Source: Nymphaea colorata
Lineage: Eukaryota > Streptophyta > Magnoliopsida > Nymphaeales > Nymphaeaceae
Length of the DNA stretch: 64,000 nt
Assembly (NCBI RefSeq): GCF_008831285.2
Contig: NC_045140.1
Coordinates: forward strand, 7,252,505 to 7,316,504
Direction of reading: 5' to 3'
The position numbers and the translations under genes were made by a program. The number at the start of each line of letters is the position of its first letter. Positions within the stretch are counted from its first letter, which is position 1. This document shows positions 10,681 to 19,882 of the stretch, one piece after another. Below the pieces are notes generated by a model. That model was not told the origin of the DNA and did no database searches. It saw only the letters and a list, made by a program, of their open reading frames with translations.

Positions 10681-13600
10681 TCAAGTTGGAGCGTATATGT
10701 CAAATAGGCTCAACTTGGAACAGCAGCTTTGGAATGGTCCCCTTGCAAGAGTCTTAGTAAAGATATCAGCCGTTTGCCCTGTAGTTGAAATGTGTGAAGT
10801 ACTTACAAACCCCTTTTGAATCATGTCTCTAGTATAGTGACAATCTACTTCAACATGCTTGGTTCTTTCATGAAAAGCCGGATTATTAGCAATAAACAGT
10901 GCAGCTTTGTTATCACATAACAGTTGCATAGGAAGAGGCACTTCGACAGTAAGATCCAACATCAGGGATCTAACCCACATAACTTCAGCAGTACCCTGAG
11001 CCATAGCTCTATACTCAGATTCTGCACTTGATCTGGCAACCACAGTTTGCTTCTTACTCTTCCATGTAACCAAGTTGGATCCAATAAACACACAAAATCC
11101 AGTAGTGGATTTTCTGTCCGAGGGGCATCCTGCATAGTCGGCATCAACATACACAGATATAGTGAGTGAGGTACCATTCTGAAAGAAGAGTCCCGTTCCT
11201 GGTGAATTCTTTAGATACCTAATAATCATCATAGCAGCATCCCAATGAACTTTCTTGGGCTTATCCATAAATTGACTCACTCTGCTAACAGCATAGGCAA
11301 TGTCAGGTCGAGTAACAGTGATGTATAGGAGCTTCCCAACAATCCCTCTATACTGTCTCGCATCAACATCTTCAGTATCATCATCATACAAGCGGGTATT
11401 GATATCCATAGGCGTGGATGCAGGCCGACACCCCAGCATCCCTGTCTCTTGCAAAACATCAGTAACGTATTTCCTCTGGCACATGATAAGGCCCTTTTGA
11501 TTTCTGGCAAACTCAATACCAAGGAAATAACGTAGTTCACCAAGGTCCTTGGTGACAAAGTGTTGTCCAAGGACATCCTTGATGTTGGAAATCCCCTTAT
11601 CATCATCCCCTGTAACAATGATATCATCAACATAGACAAGAACTATCACCGTACCTGTAGAAGTCTTCTTGACAAAGAGGGAATGGTCGGCCGAAGAACG
11701 TCTGAAGCCCTCATTCTCAATATTCTCTGACAATTTCTGAAACCAAGCTCGAGGACTCTGTTTCAGACCATAAATCGCCTTTCTCAATCTGCACACTTTC
11801 TGACACCCCCCCTCAGCAACAAACCCTGGTGGTTGCTGCATATACACTTCTTCATGTAAGTCACCATAGAGAAAGGCATTTTTGACATCAAGCTGTGAGA
11901 GAGACCAATTCTTGCTGACAGCCACAGCAAGGAGAATCTGTAAAGAAGCATGTCGTGCCACAGGAGAGAAGGTATCATAATAATCAACCCCATAAGTTTG
12001 GGTATAGCCTTTTGCAACCAGACGAGCCTTATATCTGTCAATACTGCCATCTGCTCTGTATTTGATAGTAAAGACCCATCTGCAACCAACAATGGCTGCA
12101 TCAGCTGAAGGAGTAACAAGTGTCCAGGTGCCTCTAGACTGAAGAGCATCCATCTCTTCTTGCATAGCTGCTGCCCATTTGGGATCAGAGAGAGCATCCA
12201 TGGGATTCTGTGGAAGAGCAATAGCCGACAGCCCCTTGACAAACTGTCGGTACATAGGGGTGAGTCTATCCATGGATAAATGACCAGAGATAGGATGCAA
12301 AGTGCAACTGCGTTTGCCTTTCCTTTGAGCAATGGGCATATCAAGTTCATTAGGAGCAGGAACATGCTCGTGACATACTCCTATGTCATCATTACATAAA
12401 ACATTGTCAGTTGAGTTTGTGTCAGGAATTACCTTGGGCGTGCTGGGTGAAGGCACAGGTGCACATTGAACAGGCGCAGCAGGCTTAGTACGACGTTGGT
12501 AGACAGCCCCAAAACGTGGATCAACTGGGTTTGGACAACTCATGAGAGGTAGAGGAAATTGGACTTCATCATTTAATTCAGACGCCCTTAATTGAGTTCC
12601 ATTTGGGGAGAAGAAAGAGGTTGATTCAAAAAATGTAACATCAGCACTCACATAATACCGACGAGTAGAAGGATCATAACATCGATATCCCTTTTGAGTG
12701 CGGGAATAACCAACAAAGATCGTTTTGATGGCCCGAGGAGACAACTTATCTCGCCCAGGACCAAGCAACTGAACAAAGGCAACACATCCAAAAACACGAG
12801 GTGGAACAGAAAACAAGTCTCTGTCAGGAAAGAGGACAGAGATAGGAATAAGGTCTCCCAACACAGATGACGGCATACGATTAATAAGATAGCATGCTGT
12901 GAGAACAGCATCGCCCCAGTAAGAATGGGGAACATGGCTATGTATGATAATGGTTCTGGCAACATCAAGAATATGACGGTGTTTCCGTTCAGCAACCCCA
13001 TTTTGTTGGGAGGTATAGGCACAAGAAGTTTGGTGGATGATACCCTTATCCCTGAAAAATTGTTCCAAAGAGGAAGCACAGAACTCAAGAGCATTGTCAG
13101 AGCGCACAATTTTGACACAAGTATCAAACTGAGTCAGAATTTCATTGATAAAATTTTTGATTACATGACCCACTTCAGATTTATGCTTCATAAGAAAAAC
13201 CCAACTAACACGACTATAGTCATCGACAGCAACAAGATAATATCGATGACCTTGAAGAGCAGGTGTACGACTCGGACCCCAAACATCAAAATGAAGTAAC
13301 TCAAACACAGAATGGCTACTTCGACTGGGCCGCGGAGGAAAGGATGACCGATGGTGTTTGCCCAACTGACAAGACTCGCATTGAAAAGAAGACTTAGGAG
13401 ACAGCTGAGGAAGAACATGCAGCAGTTTCTGAAACGGTAGATGTCCAAAACGTAAATGCCAAGTATAAGCCGAGGATGAGGACGACCCTGCAGAGGTAGA
13501 CCCAGCAAAGGGAAAGGGATGCACTAGCCTGTAAAGACCTCCCTGTTCACGGCCACTGCCAATCACCCTGCCCGTCAGTATATCCTGAAACACAAGAGAA

Positions 13601-14886
13601 GAGGAGTCAAATATCGCACGACAGTTTAAATCTCTGGTAATCTGACTGATAGATAGTAGGCTATGTGGGAATTCTGGTGCATGAAGAACATGTTGCAATG
13701 GTAATGATGAAGTAAGTTGGACCTCTCCAAGTCCAACAACGGGAGAATATTTGCCATCTGCTAGAATAACCGAGCGACCAGGTGGAGTAGGGACATAAGA
13801 AGTAAACTGTGCCTTGTCTCCACAGAGATGTGTCGATGCACCCGAATCAATGAGCCAATCTGTAGTGTCAGAATACATACCAGATGAAGATGCACTGGCA
13901 GCAGTAGTGATAGTAGAGGTGGTCGGATCAGGAGCTTGTTGAGGTCTATCTCCAATCAAGTGTCTCAACTGAGAGATAATATCATCTGCACGTAACTCAC
14001 TGGAGGAAACAGGATGCTGAGTCTTAGGCTGCTCTGGAGAATCAGTAAAAACAGTCTGATTGGCAACAGCTGGACGACCATGTTTCTGCCAACACTTATC
14101 CACAGTGTGACCAATGCGATGACAAAACTGACATACTGGGCGCGAAGGGGTATTGCCACGGCCACGGTATCCTCGTCCTCTGGCAAAGAGGGACCCACCT
14201 CTGCCACGAGTAGCAAGCATAGCAGAAGTGGTATCAAGAACAGTCGATGAAGGGATTGGAATTCTGCTTAGCCTACTATAAGCTTCATCAATAGGAGGAA
14301 TCGAGGGACTAGTGAGCATCTGATTCTTTGCTGATTCATAAACAGAGTCTAATCCAGACAGAAATACTCCGACCATAAGCATATCTCTGTATGCCTTCTG
14401 TTGTTCACACTTACATGCAGGAAAGTAGCTGTTTAGTCTCTCAAACATGGACTTGAGACTAGAATAATAAGTATGTAGAGGGCGACCATCTTGGCGCATC
14501 TGATGAATATCATGATGAAGCTGCATAATTCTTGTTTCATTCCTTGCTTGTGAATAGGTGGCTGCAAGGGAATCCCACATATCCTTTGCACTTTCCTTAT
14601 GCAGGACTTCATTGGCAATGTCTTGAGTAAGAGTACCAACAATCCATACCATAACCAACGAATTATCTTTAAACCAAGTAGTATATTTTCCTACCTTCTG
14701 TACGGGCTCGGGCTCCAATATAAGATGTTCCTTCTCATGAGCGATCAAGGTTCTTTTTACTTGCATGGCCCACATCTCGTAATTACCCCCATCCATTTTG
14801 GTGATAAAGCTGGAAAATGGGGAACTCTTCATCTCTCCCGACGACACAAAGGAAGAGGTATTAGCGCCGCTGCTAATTTCAGACAT
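10681..14886 (-). CDS. Copia B gag-pol polyprotein, intact (1401 aa)
   Basis: A single uninterrupted frame for a complete Ty1/copia polyprotein, 1401 residues, in the normal size range. It starts MSEISSGANTSS. Domains in order: copia-type Gag (about 30-230); an RG-rich linker; the zinc knuckle CQFCHRIGHTVDKC (about 250); aspartic protease WLIDSGASTHLC (about 342); integrase zinc region HLRFGHLP (about 474) with a DDE-type core (FDVWGPS, VAVDDYSR, SDNALEF, QQNGVAERKHR); reverse transcriptase with YVDDIIVTG (about 1083); and RNase H with SSAESEYRAMA (about 1285). The stop TGA overlaps the polypurine tract. It would make all functions for reverse transcription and integration. The right-arm copy differs by two single-base losses near its 5' end, which I judge to be consensus errors. 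Confidence 0.95.
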   Translation of the reverse strand: MSEISSGANTSSFVSSGEMKSSPFSSFITKMDGGNYEMWAMQVKRTLIAHEKEHLILEPEPVQKVGKYTTWFKDNSLVMVWIVGTLTQDIANEVLHKESAKDMWDSLAATYSQARNETRIMQLHHDIHQMRQDGRPLHTYYSSLKSMFERLNSYFPACKCEQQKAYRDMLMVGVFLSGLDSVYESAKNQMLTSPSIPPIDEAYSRLSRIPIPSSTVLDTTSAMLATRGRGGSLFARGRGYRGRGNTPSRPVCQFCHRIGHTVDKCWQKHGRPAVANQTVFTDSPEQPKTQHPVSSSELRADDIISQLRHLIGDRPQQAPDPTTSTITTAASASSSGMYSDTTDWLIDSGASTHLCGDKAQFTSYVPTPPGRSVILADGKYSPVVGLGEVQLTSSLPLQHVLHAPEFPHSLLSISQITRDLNCRAIFDSSSLVFQDILTGRVIGSGREQGGLYRLVHPFPFAGSTSAGSSSSSAYTWHLRFGHLPFQKLLHVLPQLSPKSSFQCESCQLGKHHRSSFPPRPSRSSHSVFELLHFDVWGPSRTPALQGHRYYLVAVDDYSRVSWVFLMKHKSEVGHVIKNFINEILTQFDTCVKIVRSDNALEFCASSLEQFFRDKGIIHQTSCAYTSQQNGVAERKHRHILDVARTIIIHSHVPHSYWGDAVLTACYLINRMPSSVLGDLIPISVLFPDRDLFSVPPRVFGCVAFVQLLGPGRDKLSPRAIKTIFVGYSRTQKGYRCYDPSTRRYYVSADVTFFESTSFFSPNGTQLRASELNDEVQFPLPLMSCPNPVDPRFGAVYQRRTKPAAPVQCAPVPSPSTPKVIPDTNSTDNVLCNDDIGVCHEHVPAPNELDMPIAQRKGKRSCTLHPISGHLSMDRLTPMYRQFVKGLSAIALPQNPMDALSDPKWAAAMQEEMDALQSRGTWTLVTPSADAAIVGCRWVFTIKYRADGSIDRYKARLVAKGYTQTYGVDYYDTFSPVARHASLQILLAVAVSKNWSLSQLDVKNAFLYGDLHEEVYMQQPPGFVAEGGCQKVCRLRKAIYGLKQSPRAWFQKLSENIENEGFRRSSADHSLFVKKTSTGTVIVLVYVDDIIVTGDDDKGISNIKDVLGQHFVTKDLGELRYFLGIEFARNQKGLIMCQRKYVTDVLQETGMLGCRPASTPMDINTRLYDDDTEDVDARQYRGIVGKLLYITVTRPDIAYAVSRVSQFMDKPKKVHWDAAMMIIRYLKNSPGTGLFFQNGTSLTISVYVDADYAGCPSDRKSTTGFCVFIGSNLVTWKSKKQTVVARSSAESEYRAMAQGTAEVMWVRSLMLDLTVEVPLPMQLLCDNKAALFIANNPAFHERTKHVEVDCHYTRDMIQKGFVSTSHISTTGQTADIFTKTLARGPFQSCCSKLSLFDIYAPT

Positions 14887-15620
14887 CGCTCAACACAATG
14901 GAGGAAACCGAGCCACGGAATAGGAAGTGCAGGCAAAAAGAAGACAATCACATATCGAAAGACAACATGCTGATCATGAAGCAGTTAACACAGGCAGCAA
15001 TCCATAAGTCTGATCGGCTGGAAGAGGCAACAACAGAACTGAACGAAGACAGATTACCAGAGGCGACAGCTAAGACGCTGAGAGGAAAATCAGCGTGCAG
15101 AGCAGCGGCGGAGCAGAGGAGAGTGGTGGAGACAGCAGAGGCGATGCAGCGAAGACGCTGAGAAGAAAATCAGCGTGCAGGGCAGCGGCGAAGCAGAGGA
15201 GAGTGGTGGAGACAGCAGAGGCGATGCAGCGTGCAGCGGCGATTCAGCGCCAGCGGAGAAGCAACAGCGACGGACGGCGGCGGCGGGCGGAGGTGACAGC
15301 CACGGCGGGCAGCGGCGAAGATGACTGCAACAGCTGACGGAGGCGTCGGGCGGAGAAGACAGCAACGGGCGGAGGCGTCGGGCGGAGAGGTCAGCGACAG
15401 GCGGAGGCGTCGGGTGGAGAGGTCAGCGACGGGCGAAGGCGTCGGGCGGAGAGGTCAGGACAGTGACTGGCGGAGGCGTCGGGTGGAGAGGTCAGCGACG
15501 GGCGGAGATGGGTGGACACGAGCGGGTGGAGGAAGCGCAGCGATGGGCGCGGTCAGGCGGCGGGCGGCGCCGCTCAATCGGCGCGCCAAGGAGGAGGAGA
15601 CGGCTGCTGCTCTGATACCA
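14887..15620 (-). other. Copia B 5' leader with GC-rich tandem repeats
   Basis: A leader of 734 bases between primer site and gag start. It contains two near-identical copies of a segment of about 80 bases (about 15075-15152 and 15153-15231). It also contains an irregular minisatellite (about 15340-15510) of a unit of about 30 bases built from GGCGGAGGCGTCGGG and GGAGAGGTCAGCGAC. Open frames across this part reflect the repeat composition and are not treated as genes. Confidence 0.75.
15609..15620 (-). other. Copia B primer binding site
   Basis: TGGTATCAGAGC on the minus strand, directly inside the 5' LTR. It is complementary to the 3' end of plant initiator methionine tRNA, the usual primer for this family. 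Confidence 0.93.
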
Positions 15621-15785
15621 TGATAAGATTAGAAAGAATAATCTTTGATTAACCTCGAAATCTGCCCTAACTCCTCTTTATATAGACTAGAGGAGAGAGA
15701 GAAGTTACAAGAGAAACATCTAAAGGAAAAGTTATTACAAAAGTACCCTCTTAAACCTAAAACTGAATATAAACACATCTTAACA
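15621..15785 (-). repeat. Copia B 5' LTR
   Basis: A 165-bp LTR, followed on the plus strand by the target duplication AAATC. A TATA box (TATATAAA on the minus strand, 15677-15684) lies in its second half. Confidence 0.93.
15677..15684 (-). promoter_or_regulatory. TATA box of copia B 5' LTR
   Basis: TATATAAA in the sense direction of the element, about 60 bases from the LTR end. This implies a very short R-U5. It is the only clear core promoter motif in the LTR. Confidence 0.6.
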
Positions 15786-17277
15786 AAATCCCAAAAGGTA
15801 AATGCCCAAAACGTTCATCCCAGTACATAAAGGACTGAAGACAATCTTCTCTTCTCTTATCTGTCTTGCGGATCGCTGTCAACAGAGCAGTAGCCACACG
15901 TATGGGAAGACGATATAATCCATCAGAAGCTAAACCAATCCCAATCCTCTTCCCTGTCACCAAGTCCTGCAAAACACAGCGATCGGCAGAGAAAATAAGT
16001 TCACAATTCAATTCTTTAGTAAGTCTACTGACTGACAAGAGATTTAAAGGAAACTGGGGGACATGTAATGCGCCATGCACATGAAATTTGTCCAACAACG
16101 ACAGAGTGCCTTCGCCTGCCACACAGGTAGAGGAACCATCTGCAAGAGAAACACGTTCCCTTCCCGAGGACAACTTATACTTATGAAACAATTTTGGATT
16201 ACCTGTCATGTGATGAGTAGCACCACTATCGACAATCCATTTCCCCACAGAAGAGTTACCTTTATTGCCAATAACTGCAAGAGCATGATTAGTTGTAGTT
16301 TCCTCTGAGGTCTCAATCTTGTTGACATCGATCCTGCCCAAATAAGCCTTTAGTTCACGAAGCTGATCAGCCGAAATAGAAAGTTTTTCCCCACTGGATT
16401 TGGGCACCTCAGGCCCAGGTGTTTTCCCACTAGAAGACCTCCCTCTATTTCCTTTCTTGTCTGGATAGAGATCCCAACAGTAATCGACGATGTGACCCGT
16501 CTTCTTGCAGTGTGTGCATCGGCGAGGGGGTCTAGCCAAGCCTCCAGGTCCACGGCTCACAAGGGCTGATCTCTCATGAGAGAGACCAAGATCCCTCTTG
16601 CTTTCATTGGTGACCAGCCTTCTCTGTTCTTCTGCTTCAACAACCGAGTATACATCTTCAATACTGGACACCTCTCCAGAATTCAGAATCTGGCTCCGAA
16701 CACCTTCAAACTCATCATTTAAGCCAGCTAAAAAGAGGAACACTTTGTTTTCCCATTTATGGGCATGTAAAGTGCCTGATCTTGGGGACAGTGCCACGGA
16801 ATATCAGAGTGATAGTCAAGTTCTTCCCACTTGGCTTTCAAAGCCCCATAGTATTTTGCAACAGAAGAGTTCCCTTGGCGGAGGTTATAAACAGTCTTCA
16901 TTACTTGATAAGTGCGAATGGCCGTCTTCTTCTGGCCATACATTTGCTCAAGGACCACCCACATGTCCTGTGCAGTCTTCTTCCGAAGGATAAGAGGTTG
17001 AATCTCAGCAGAGACAGAGTTGACAATCCACGTTTTTACTTGATTGTCCTCAAGGAACCAAGTGTGCCACACATCACTTGTTCTTGCTGGTTCAGGGTTG
17101 CTCCCGTCGATATAGGCCATCCGACCACGGCCAGCAATCCCCATAGTCATAGCCGGCGACCACGAGAAATAGTTCTCCTTTGTGAGGCGAAGAGTAATAA
17201 CCTGCACAGGAATGTTCTCGGGTCTCAGTCCCGATTTCAGTTTGACTGACCATCGATGAGGAAGAAGAGGCTGCCAT
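15786..17277 (-). pseudogene. Copia A gag and protease, frameshifted
   Basis: The 5' part of element A on the minus strand. The probable start is MAASSSSSMVSQTEIGTET at 17277. A frame change follows at once, before ENIPVQVITLRLTKENYFSW. Gag continues to about 16790, where a second frame change leads into NKVFLFLAGLNDEF. Next come the zinc knuckle CTHCKKTGHIVDYC (about 16517-16476), protease WIVDSGATHHMTG (about 16235-16205) and the GAG-pre-integrase segment ending WDERFGHLPFGI, where element B is inserted. The right-arm copy (33438-34922) shows the same gag breaks plus extra single-base losses. Confidence 0.9.
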
Positions 17278-17708
17278 AATGACAGACCCACACAACGACG
17301 AGAGCAACAAGGGCAGGGAGCAACTGCAGCGTGGAAGACAGCGGCGTCGTCAGAAGGGCGGAGCGTGAGGCGCTTGGCGGCAGCGGGAGCAGAACAACGT
17401 AGAAGCCCTTGGCGGCGCAAGAGCAGAGGGCGGTGCTTGGAGGCGCTCGCCGAGCGCAGGAGGACGAGCGGCGGAAGGGCGGACGGCAGCAATCGGACGG
17501 GCGACGGGAGGGCGGACGGCGGCAGACGGACGGGCGACGGGAGGGCGGACGGCGGCAGACGGACGGGCGATGGGAGGGCGGACGGCGGCAGACGGCGGAC
17601 GTCTTGGCGTCGGACGGCGGCGATGAGCAGTGACTCCGTCGGACGATAAACAGTACGGGGCGCCTCCTCCAACACGTTAATGCCGGAACTTCATGGCTCT
17701 GATACCAT
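17278..17708 (-). other. Copia A 5' leader with 36-bp tandem repeats and primer site
   Basis: The leader between the LTR remnant and gag. At 17485-17600 a unit of about 36 bases (GGGCGACGGGAGGGCGGACG then GCGGCAGACGGAC) is repeated about three and a half times. The primer site TGGTATCAGAGC (minus strand) is at 17697-17708. The proline/serine-rich translation (PPSALPSPV repeats) is a by-product of the repeat, not a supported protein. The right arm starts inside this leader (17376 pairs with 33340). Confidence 0.8.
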
Positions 17709-17748
17709 GTAGAAATACGAACAAGGAGAGGACTTTCACTAGAGGTAC
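17709..17748 (-). other. Rearranged junction: LTR stub plus 21-bp filler
   Basis: 17709-17726 is the last 16-18 bases of the copia A 5' LTR (TGTAGAAATACGAAC on the plus strand). The next 21 bases (17728-17748) are identical to 18080-18100 inside the adjacent hAT transposase. After that the hAT sequence begins. The rest of the 239-bp LTR and any target duplication are missing. Confidence 0.8.
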
Positions 17749-19350
17749 CAGAAGTTGTATCATATTTGTTGATCGACATATGGATAGCGTCTTGTTCTTT
17801 ACTATCACTTACTAATACGTCAATACAATCCAACATGCCATACTCAACTTCTCTGTCCTTCTTAAAAGTGGGAAGATATCTAATAGCAGGATTTAGGTAG
17901 TAGGCTGCTGCATGAAGTGGGCGATGAAGTTGTCCAGACCACCTTTCATCTATAATCTTCCATATAGGCATGTACAACTTCTTTTTTCCCTTCATATTAT
18001 CTCTAATGGCCTCCTTGACTCTGTCCATAGACTCATATAAATATCCAATAGAAGGTCTATCTTCACTATCAACTAATCTGAGGACTTTCACTAGAGGTAC
18101 ACAAATCTTCAATAACTGCACACATGATTCCCAAAAGTCAGCATCGAAGATGGTATCCACAACTGTCGTAGCCTTTCTTTTATAGGCATGTGGATATGCA
18201 GCCCAATCATCACTTGAAAACATCTGTCTGAGAGGAGTTCTTTGCTTGAATATACCCTGCACAGTCAAAACATTTGTAGCAAACCGTGTTTGTGCAGGTC
18301 GAATCAATTCAGCCTCATTTGTGAATTTCCTCATCAAATTCAAGACATAAGCATGATTATAAATAAACTTCGTGATTTCTTGGCATCTATGAACTGTCAA
18401 CTTCATATCATCTCTTTCACCTAGATCCTGAAGCATAAGATTTACACAATGAGCAGCACATGGACTCCAATAAAAAGTCCCATATCATGCTGCTAACATT
18501 TCACCTGCAGCTTTATAATTTGTTGCATTATCAGTGATAAATTGCACAACATTTTCAGGCCCAACTTCTTGTATAACTTTATCAAAAACCTCAAACAAAA
18601 CATCAGCAGTCTTAGGAGTATCAGACAAATCAACAAATTTTAAGAACATAGTACCAAGGGGGCAATATACAAGAAAGTTTACCAACGTTCTATTCATGCA
18701 TCATAGAACCACCTTCCTATGGTTTCATCTGCTACTTCAACAACATCTTTTGATTGCATGGCTATACGAATCTCAGGTTGAGCACCGGTAGCAGTATAAT
18801 TGGGAAAAAAATTCTTGATCGAACCAAACATATTACTCGACCTCATAATAGGTACTCTACCACCACCAGTACGACCATGACTCTTGCCACATCCTTGTGA
18901 AACTGAACTTGCACTTGCACCTCTTCTTTTTTTGGTTGCAGTTGCAGAAGAACCACCTCCATGCATGATGCCTTCCCCTTTGTCTGTTCCCAAACTGACA
19001 CCAACATCTTCTTATTCAAGGTCAACATCTTCACCTTCACCTTCTTCCTCATCATGTGGGTCCCCATGTCCTTCCTCTGCATCTTGCATTTCCTTTTCAA
19101 TCCTATTTGCTTTCACTGCATTAAGAAGCTCCATACACTGGTGATTTACATACGCTGGCAATGGGTTTTCTTGGGAGCCAGTGCAAGCAGCCATATCGCT
19201 GTGTGTACGAGCTATATAGTATTTAAAGTGAGAGATCCCTCCTGATATGATTTGCTTACAATAATTGCACTTAACTCTTAACCTATCTTTGGGATTCACC
19301 CTTGTACACCAGTGCCATGCAGGATCCAACATTATATCTTTACAAAACAA
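17749..19350 (-). pseudogene. hAT-family transposase relic (BED finger, DUF659)
   Basis: Minus-strand pieces in order. First is an N-terminal BED-type zinc finger (19350-19012), with VKCNYCKQIISGG and HFKYYIARTH. An acidic linker follows, with an in-frame TAA near 19012, then the segment IRIAMQSKDVVEVADETIGR. There is an internal deletion at about 18697 that removes the region before NRTLVNFLVYCPLGTMFLKF, where the first catalytic aspartate normally lies. The DUF659 remainder has FITDNATNYKAAGE. The central transposase region WSPCAAHCVNLMLQDLGER then runs to MSINKYDTTSG. The C-terminal dimerisation domain is missing because the sequence joins copia A at 17748. It is a DNA transposon of the hAT superfamily, inactive. 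Confidence 0.88.
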
Positions 19351-19639
19351 GTAAAAACATACAAATAAATGTAGGTAATAAGAGAAATGAACGATTCAAT
19401 GGAAAAAATGAGTTATTTCTTACCTTCTTGGTGTAAGAAACCAAAAAACCCTCTTCCTCCAAGCTTCCCACCGTTCCGAGGCTTCCCACAACGAGAAATA
19501 AAGCTTCTTCACAGGCAAATCTTGATGCAACTCTCCCTCTCACGTCTCTTGCAATGTTTAGAAAGAAGAGAAGAGAGAGAGAGGAGCGTCGACTTTAAAA
19601 AAATACGCAAAGAAGGGGCCGTCGGGTCCCTTTTTAGTT

Positions 19640-19800
19640 TTGATCCTGTATCGCACGATATGGGCGATACGCACCCGTATCGCAAATTAATAGCGTAACG
19701 TATCGTTACGCTTGATACAGACGATACGTATTGTACGATGCACGTGATACAGACGATACGTATCGTACGATACACGTCTGTATCGTACGATACATATAAC
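19640..19800. repeat. Palindromic subterminal repeats of the hAT element
   Basis: A cluster of repeated short palindromes, GTATCGTACGATAC and variants (GATACAGACGATACG, CGTATCGTTACG), lies just beyond the 5' end of the hAT transposase. Subterminal repeat clusters are typical transposase binding regions in hAT elements. The exact terminal inverted repeat was not identified. The element probably ends near 19800, next to the PSF1 intron. Confidence 0.6.
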
Positions 19801-19882
19801 ATTGATTTCAGGTATTACTTTAATTCAATTTTCTAGGTCAATGAGATTCAACTTTCTTTCCTTTTTTTTCTTTCAATCTCAG

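Larger units (their letters stand above)
10509..15785 (-). mobile_element. Complete Ty1/copia element B nested in copia A
   Basis: A 5277-bp element with two 165-bp LTRs (10509-10673 and 15621-15785) that I find identical, bounded by the 5-bp target duplication AAATC (10504-10508 and 15786-15790). The primer site TGGTATCAGAGC abuts the 5' LTR on the minus strand, and the polypurine tract TTGAGGGGGAG abuts the 3' LTR. One continuous gag-pol frame lies between. It is inserted in the same orientation as host element A and splits A between its protease/GAG-pre-integrase part and its integrase. Identical LTRs and the open frame indicate very recent insertion. The right-arm counterpart is 34923-40191. 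Confidence 0.95.

Noticed and set aside
14599-14973. Numerous 60-190 codon ORFs opposite to or shifted from copia polyproteins
   Set aside because: They are shadows of the gag-pol frames and carry no family motifs of their own.
15609-15620. tRNA gene fragments at the TGGTATCAGAGC sites
   Set aside because: Each site is only about 12 bases and lies exactly next to an LTR end, so it is a primer binding site.
17365-17649. Proline/serine- and arginine-rich repeat proteins in the copia leaders (also 15095-15623 and 35093-35607)
   Set aside because: Long open frames on both strands follow from GC-rich tandem repeats in the 5' leaders. There is no conserved domain and no frame preference.
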